From the NCBI RefSeq assembly GCF_018991925.1, contig NW_024727813.1:61015-125014 (forward strand): DNA of 64,000 nucleotides. The letters are read 5' to 3'. This document shows positions 57,757 through 64,000 of the stretch, in pieces. The translations under genes were made by a program, and so were the position numbers. The first letter of the stretch is position 1, and each line of letters begins with the position of its first letter. The notes beneath the pieces are model-generated. The model searched no databases. It saw only the letters and a list, made by a program, of their open reading frames with translations, and was not told the origin of the DNA. This stretch comes from Homarus americanus. Taxonomy: Eukaryota; Arthropoda; Malacostraca; Decapoda; Nephropidae.

Positions 57757-59712
57757 AATAATAATAATAACTGTTTATTAATAGAGTTGCAGCCGGTGGC
57801 TGAAAATATACAAACTTACTTATGATTTAGACATAATAATATACATTCAATACATTTTCAGGGCTGTACAGTACATAAATCAGGAACTGTTTATTATTTT
57901 AACAATAGTTGAGATGGTGCTATTCTTATATCTCTCAGTGCGGGCTCTTATGGGCTGAATTTTGTTGTATGGCGGACTGCGTGAGGTGGGTGGTGCAGTA
58001 GTCCACTGCCAAACCCTGCTAGTGCGTGGTGATGGAGGTCACTGAAGGATGGCATTTCCCGGGTGGAGAGAGTGTTGTTGTAGCCGGAGTAGTCTGCGCC
58101 GAGCATGATTCTGCAGGCCCTCTTCTGTACCTTCTCTGGCTGACGTTGTTGGGTAGAGTTGAGAGAAGACGACCAGGCTGGTGACATATATGTTAATTTG
58201 GGGAGAATAAGGGCGTTGTAGATAGTCCTTGGCTTTGGCGTGGGTGTCCCAAGTGACCTGAGTTGCCGTAGCATGTAGAGTCGGTACGAGGCTGCCTTGA
58301 TAGTGTTGTTTACATGTGCCTTCCAGTCCAGTTTGTGGTCTATAGTTACACCCAGACTGCACTAACTGGAGAGGATGGGCACCCACTGTGATTGCTGGAG
58401 TGGTGATGGTGTTGATGTCTTTGACTACGGTTTTGGTGTGATTGATGGTGATTTTGTTCTCTGTAGTCCATGCCTGTAGCCTGTCCAGGGTGCCTTGTAG
58501 CGATGAGTAGTCTGGAGAGATGTTGTCCACTGTAATCCCCACAGTGCAGTCATCCACGTACTTCCACCTGTGAGGAGTGTCCGATAGAGCGTCGTTGATC
58601 AGGATCAGGAAGCACAGTGGTCCCATCTTGGTCCCCTGGTGAGGTGTTGGAATGTGGAGACAGAACCCTGGTACCTGACTGCTTGCTGCCGTTTGCTCAG
58701 CAAATCAGTGAGCCATAAGACCAGGTTGGTGGGCAGCCCTAGTGCAATGGCCTTGTTGATAACAGTGCAGTGATCAACAAGGTCATACGCCTTCCTGAAG
58801 TCAACAAGGGCAACGGCCAGTGATGTCTTACGTTTCTCAAGGTTTTTGTGCAGAAAATCCAGGAAACTAACTAAGTAGTGTGACGTAGAGGAGGTCCTCA
58901 TATTGCCAGATTGCTGTGGATCAATTGACTGATAATACTAGCAAATGCCTGTTCACAGAGTAGACCAGGTATGGGGGTGATGGCAACTGGCCTAAGGTCA
59001 CTAGGGGACTGTGGGGTGGGGACCTTGGGGATAGGGGTGACATAAGTGGTTTTCCATTCATTAAGGCATTTGCTTTGTCAGAGGGATGCACTAATAATGG
59101 AACAGAGGGGGGTGGCAAGTTCGACTGCAAACTCCTTGTATATTTTGATTGGGAGGTCAATTGGGGTCGTGGAGCATTTGGATTTAAATTTCAGGAGTTT
59201 GTTGGCGATTTCAAATGGTTGAACACTGGGAGGGGGGGAGGGGGAAGGTAAGTAAGCCGGGAGGAGAGTGAGGTCAAGACTGGGTAAGGTATGACATACG
59301 GTAGCAAAATGGTTATTAATTATCTCAGCTGCCTCCTCACTAGGTAAATGTGAGATGAAAGGAAGTGTGGGAGACTGACAGTTGAGACCACAGAGATCTT
59401 TTACCTTGGAGTACCACTGACCGATGCCAACCTCCTTGAGGCCGTGCACATTCCTGGGATAATAAGACTTCTTGGCCGATTTGATTTCCCTGATGACTTG
59501 GTTACGTAGACTTTTGTACAGGCGGTTGTTGGTGTAGTATGCCTTGTTGCGCGGCTCAATTAGTCTTTTGATACGGGGCGTAATCCACGGGACATCATCG
59601 GGGTGGATCCTCAGTGTCTTGGCTGGAAAGAAGTGGTGGTAGGTCTTGGTGATAGTGTCCAGGTAATTATCCCACTTGTTCTGCACATCGTCTACCGTGA
59701 TCACTTGATACC
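57757..59712 (-). pseudogene. Jockey-like LINE ORF2, frameshifted, minus strand
   Basis: Read leftwards from 59704: VDDVQNKWDNYLDTITKTYH and RNKAYYTNNRLYKSLRNQVI (pre-RT region), a fingers segment ending STTPIDLPIKIYKEFAVELA, LAVALVDFRKAYDLVDHCTV and LWLTDLLSKRQQAVRYQGSV. A deletion removes the V-P-Q-G box. Then MGPLCFLILINDALSDTPHR, the active site WKYVDDCTVGITVD and a C-terminal tail in several frames. It ends in a (TTA)n-type tail at about 57757-57770. Same family as 42975-44147. Antisense in the last ARIP4 intron. Confidence 0.83.
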
Positions 59713-59738
59713 GGGTCTCTCTCTCTCTCTCTCTCTCT

Positions 59739-60056
59739 CAGATGGTGTTATGAGGGGCATCACGTGGGGTGGTAATTCCCTCACAGATGGTGTTATGAGG
59801 GGCATCACGTGGGGTGGTAATTCCCTCACAGATGGTGTTATGAGGGGCATCACGTGGGGTGGTAATTCCCTCACTGAGGGGCATCACTCTCTCAGATGGT
59901 GTTATGAGGGGCATCACGTGGGGTGGTAATTCCCTCACAGATGGTGTTATGAGGGGCATCACGTGGGGTGGTAATTCCCTCACAGATGGTGTTATGAGGG
60001 GCATCACGTGGGGTGGTAATTCCCTCACAGATGGTGTTATGAGGGGCATCACGTGA
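59739..60056 (+). repeat. 45-bp minisatellite in last ARIP4 intron
   Basis: Seven units of cagatggtgttatgaggggc then atcacgtggggtggtaattc and cctca, one shortened near 59875. A short (TC)n run at 59716-59738 precedes it. Confidence 0.95.
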
Positions 60057-60199
60057 TGCTGTAGCAACTCATTCACTAAGTGGTGTCGTAGCATCATTGG
60101 GACACCACGTGATCTGTTGTCACAGGACTTCACTCACTCAAGTGGGTGAGGTGTGGTCCCAGGCCTCTCTATCGTGGAGTCTCAGGGGAATTATCACTG

Positions 60200-60262
60200 T
60201 GTGTGTGTGTGTGCGTGCGTGTGCGCGTGCTTAACTGATCATTAACCTAACCTAACCTAACC
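60200..60262. repeat. GT microsatellite and short (AACCT)n tract
   Basis: A gtgtgtgtgcgtgcgtgtgc run (60200-60230) is followed by cctaacctaacctaacct (about 60245-60262), four units of the arthropod telomere-type motif about 90 bp before the terminal exon. Confidence 0.8.
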
Positions 60263-60350
60263 TGGAGTGAGATACAAGCCAAGCTTTGCCTCAGTGTACA
60301 ATTAGTTGAGTGTGTAGGAGGGATAGTTGTTAATGTATTGTGTTTTACAG

Positions 60351-61684
60351 AGGAGGTGTTTGGGCTGCCACTCAACAAAGGAAGCGTCACCATAGTACCT
60401 ACCATTGTCAACTCCCCCCGGCCGAGGATGCAACACATGGGTCGAGGCGGTGCCAGGCGAGGTCGACCGCCGATGGCCATGCAGTACGCTACCGGTAATA
60501 TCATCACCAAGGGACAGATGCCTGTTAGGATCACCAAGAAACCTATGACAAACATACGTGGAGGTAAAGCCTACCAGACCATTGCTATGCCTGTGTCGGG
60601 GGGCAGCGCCACGCCACAGGCCCTGTTAAATAAAAGCGTGGTGATAACCCCAGCCACGAAGGCCACAGCGCTGGCCACCTCTAAAGCTGTTCGCAACATC
60701 AAACTCAACCCCAAGTTGACGGTGACCACCACGCCCAAGGGGAATAACGCCGGTCCCAGCACTAGCGGCGTGGCAGCGACCAAGATGACCGCCGTACCCA
60801 AGATAACCAAGAAGACCACGCTAGCTCAGCTGGCTAACTTACACAGAAACGAAAAACTGAAAAAGTTAAATCAGGCCAAGAAAGAACAGGAGAAGGACTC
60901 CGGCTCCAGCACGGTAGACAACTGCAAGTCCGAGTCCGGGGAGGAGAAGGACTCGGGGGATCGGGTCAAGACCGAAGACAACAAGTCTTTGGAGAAAGAG
61001 TGGAAGATGGGCGGCAGAGAGGAGGCCGACGGTCCCGTTAATCTGGTTAGTAAAAAGGAAGAAGCTGACAGCCCCAAGAAGGAGGAAGGTGAGAGCTGTG
61101 AAGCGGTGGGTGGTGGCTCAGACTCGGGTGCTGCTGGACTTGGAAAAGAACATCATGGTCTGGGCGGGTCAAATCACCTCTCCGATTCAGCTGCTTCTGA
61201 AGCATCCAAGATGGCTGACAACTCGTCCCCATTACCTGGCAAACGGGATGACAAGTTAGGAACCGCCGACGCTTCCACGGGTTTGGTGACGTCCGACGGA
61301 GGGCCAACGACAGACAGTTCTTCCCCTTCGCTCCATTCCAACGAAGTCGTCCTTGGAGCACCATCTAAGTCGGCCGTTGGATTTGGAATGCGGGACCTAG
61401 CAAAACCTCTCTCTAGCTCGGTGAGCAACAGCGAGAGTCGCACCGGCATCGTGAAGCCACAAGTACAACAAACACCCAACAAACCCACGGCCAGCCTCAC
61501 CCCACTACAGTCCATGAGCAACCTGCTGCCCCCTGGTGGTCCAGGGCCCCCGGGGGCACCACACACTAGTCTTGCCTCCACCACTCTCCCTCACCTACCA
61601 CCTTTCTCCTCCCAACAAGCCTTCCACTCCTCTCAACCGCTCTTCCAGCCTTTCTTGCAGCAACCGGCACAGCAACAGCAGCAG

Positions 61685-61728
<44 letters not shown>

Positions 61729-62746
61729 GCAGCAACAGCAGCAACAGTCAGGTGGTAGCAGCAGCACTACCAACAGTAGTAGCTGGTCTAAAAGCAACAT
61801 GGATGCAGTTTCAAGTGCCAGCCTGGGCAGCAACGTGGCACAGGTGGCACCTCACGTGCACCAGTCTGGCCTGTCCACTTCCAACACATACGCAGGCTCT
61901 CAGTCTCCCTTCCTGCCATCCACCACGCAGGCTCAGTTCAGCGGCAATGGCGGGAGCTACGGAACCATGTCTAGCATGTCTAGCCCCATGCCGGCCACCA
62001 CCCAGCAGGCCACTACCACTTACCCCACAATGTCTGACAGTCCACAGCTCTCACAACAGCAACACCAAATTCAACAGTCTCAGCAGAGTTCCCTGAGCTC
62101 GACGCTGGCTCACGCCGGCAGCGGTCTGGTGCACAGTTCACGCAGCGGAGGACTGGGCGGAGCTGACAGTCCCCTAAACTTGTCCCACTTACTTAATTCT
62201 CAAGTGTTTGACGCAGTGCCGGAAGACCTGAGCTCCCCACACAGCCATGCGTCCGCCCTCGACTACCTCAACTACACCCTGTCGACGGGCACCAGCGCCT
62301 TCCGTCGCCCCGACTACCAGGCCACGCTCAGCCCAGACTTACAGTCGCTAATTAATTCTGCCACGTCCCAACAATCCCTCACCTCTTCCCTCCCCGGTGC
62401 AGCCCACGCGGCCTCCAACCCTGCGGTGACGTCTCCTTCGCCATTCCCGTCCTACCAGCCTCCCACCTACCCTCAGTACGCCCCCTCGTACCGAACGGGG
62501 ACCTCGGTGTCTGCCAGTCCGTACGCCGCTTACGCCGGTCAGTATCCCCCGTACGCTGCCCAGTACCCGCCCGGTCTGGCCCCACATGCCGCAACCACCG
62601 CACAGCCTCCGACTATGGGTCAGTACGGAGCACTGCACACCCCGCCCAACCCCTACCAAACGTACCCCGCACCTCCGACACCCGGACGATCGCCGTACTC
62701 GTCTACCCTCGGTGGGTTCAGTCACGGCCCGTACCCCCCAATGTGA
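60351..62746 (+). CDS. RAD54L2: ARIP4-like helicase, terminal exon (798 residues)
   Basis: Acceptor tgtgttttacag, then EEVFGLPLNKGSVTIVPTIV; open to a stop after HGPYPPM at 62746. In order: an AT-hook-like RRGRPP (60455-60472); a Thr/Val/Lys-rich basic region; a helical Lys-rich stretch (LAQLANLHRNEKLKKLNQ); an acidic Ser-rich region with a sumoylation-type RVKTED; polyQ of about 25-28 (about 61660-61747); PLNLSHLLNS (62171-62200), holding both a CtBP-type PLNLS and an LxxLL box (LSHLL); PEDLS (62219-62233); then a Pro/Tyr/Ala-rich tail. Vertebrate ARIP4 has LSNLL in its C-terminal part. Intact and well spliced. The start of the upstream open frame at 60338 is intronic. Confidence 0.88.
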
Positions 62747-63309
62747 GAGACAGCCCCACACCCAAAAGAAGGAACACTTGACATACCTAATGTATAGATT
62801 GAAACTCATATAGTTATGTAATGTTATTGATGATGTAAGTTTTGTATACATTAAGTGGCTTTAATTATCAATCCATTTCAAGAGGACAAATCTCACTGGT
62901 GATGATGAAGGCTACAGTACGTTGCCTCCCACATTAAGTTAGGCAAGAACACTGGGACCAGCATCCCCCCATTCCACTTTGTGATCATCGTGAAAAGGAA
63001 ATCTAGTACGCATTGGCACAGAAAATCTCTTGCCTTACTCCAGATATGTCCAAAAACTGATCTCTTGTTCTAGAGACATAATCCAAGATGCTGAAAAGTG
63101 CTTGCTGTCATTTGTGTCTGTACTTTTGAGGGTCGAATTTACAAGGTGTCAGGTTTAAGTGTTTCGGCCCCCTCCCCCACATACACACACACACACCCCA
63201 CAGTGAAGCTAATGCCAGATAAATTCACAACTCTTGGCAACACAGCAGAAGACGTCAATTCCTGTGTTAACCCTTTTGCTGCTGCAGGTTCGTGCCGGTC
63301 ACACTGAAA
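62747..63309 (+). other. Probable 3' UTR and flank of ARIP4-like gene
   Basis: Non-coding DNA after the stop. I saw no canonical AATAAA in it, so the polyadenylation site is unresolved. A short (CA)n lies at about 63180-63196. Confidence 0.45.
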
Positions 63310-64000
63310 ATCCTTAACACGACAATTATTTTTCTTGACTCAATAACTATTTTTAGACACAATAACTATTTCTTGACTCACAATAACTATTTTTAGACTC
63401 ACAATAACTATTTCTTGACTCACAATGACTATTTTTAGACTCACACTAACTATTTTTAGACTCACAATAACTATTTTTAGACACAATAACTATTTCTTGA
63501 CTCACAATAACTATTTTTAGACACAATAACTATTTCTTGATGCACAATAACTATTTTTAGGCTCATAATAACTATTTCTTGACTCACAATAACTATTTTT
63601 AAACACAATAACTATTTTTTGACACAATAACTATTTTTAGACTCACAATAACTATTTCTTGACTCACAATAACTATTTCTTGACTCACAATAACTATTTT
63701 TAAACACAATAACTATTTTTAGACACAATAACTATTTTTAGACTCACAATAACTATTTCTTGACTCACAATAACTATTTTTAGACACAATAACTATTTTT
63801 AGACTCACAATAACTATTTCTTGACTCACAATAACTATTTCTTGACTCACAATAACTATTTTTAAACACAATAACTATTTTTAGACACAATAACTATTTT
63901 TAGACTCACAATAACTATTTCTTGACTCACAATAACTATTTCTTGACTCACAATAACTATTTTTAAACACAATAACTATTTTAACACAATAACTATTTTT
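63310..64000 (+). repeat. 19/21-bp minisatellite at right edge
   Basis: Units ctcacaataactatttcttg-a (21 bp) alternate with cacaataactatttttaga (19 bp); longer blocks of the alternation repeat. It runs off the window edge. Confidence 0.95.

Noticed and set aside
61536..62096. Second reading frame of 186 residues in the ARIP4 terminal exon
   Set aside because: Ser/Asn shadow frame of the polyQ region; no independent support.

Overview
The window looks like nuclear DNA of an arthropod, most likely a decapod crustacean. The gene is split by canonical GT/AG introns. TTAGG-type telomere-like repeats occur internally, simple-sequence and minisatellite DNA is extremely abundant, and LINE, Tigger/pogo, hAT, piggyBac and LTR relics are layered on each other. 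The species cannot be fixed from sequence alone. There is one 100-base assembly gap (21401-21500), and sequence quality drops sharply to its right.

One host gene is clearly recognisable: the 3' part of an ARIP4 (RAD54L2) homologue, a SNF2-family nuclear receptor coregulator helicase, on the + strand. Its exons are 26172-28290 (second helicase lobe, heavily frameshifted), 29475-29659, 56877-57023 and the long terminal exon 60351-62746. Intron phases agree at every junction (phase 2, phase 1, phase 1). The 27.2-kb intron between the second and third visible exons is roughly half tandem array. A second gene is suggested only by a polyQ/polyH terminal exon on the - strand at 6171-6665.

Layout: 1-2133, a 31-bp minisatellite. 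2229-4421, a TIR-bounded element holding a 482-bp duplication and a 700-bp GA tract. 5.2-7.6 kb, an LTR- or promoter-like block, the - strand exon, telomere-like repeats and a hAT remnant. 8.5-12.1 kb, a CR1-like LINE broken by nested DNA elements. 12.8-15.4 kb, a Tigger inside a Tigger-like element, followed by a second Tigger. 15.4-19.8 kb, a 21-bp array split by an LTR-type insertion. 19.8-26.0 kb, dispersed SINE-like repeats, the gap and a noisy 36-bp array. 28.3-50.6 kb, intronic arrays with unit lengths 20, 50, 18, 37, 18 and 5/25 bp plus LINE and MITE copies. 50.6-60.3 kb, further LINEs (RTE-like, CR1-like, jockey-like), a piggyBac MITE and small arrays. 62.7-64 kb, 3' flank and a 19/21-bp array.

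No operon-like or defence-like system is present. The most informative content is the set of nested insertions with readable target-site duplications, which gives a relative chronology, together with the ARIP4 gene structure and its C-terminal motifs.
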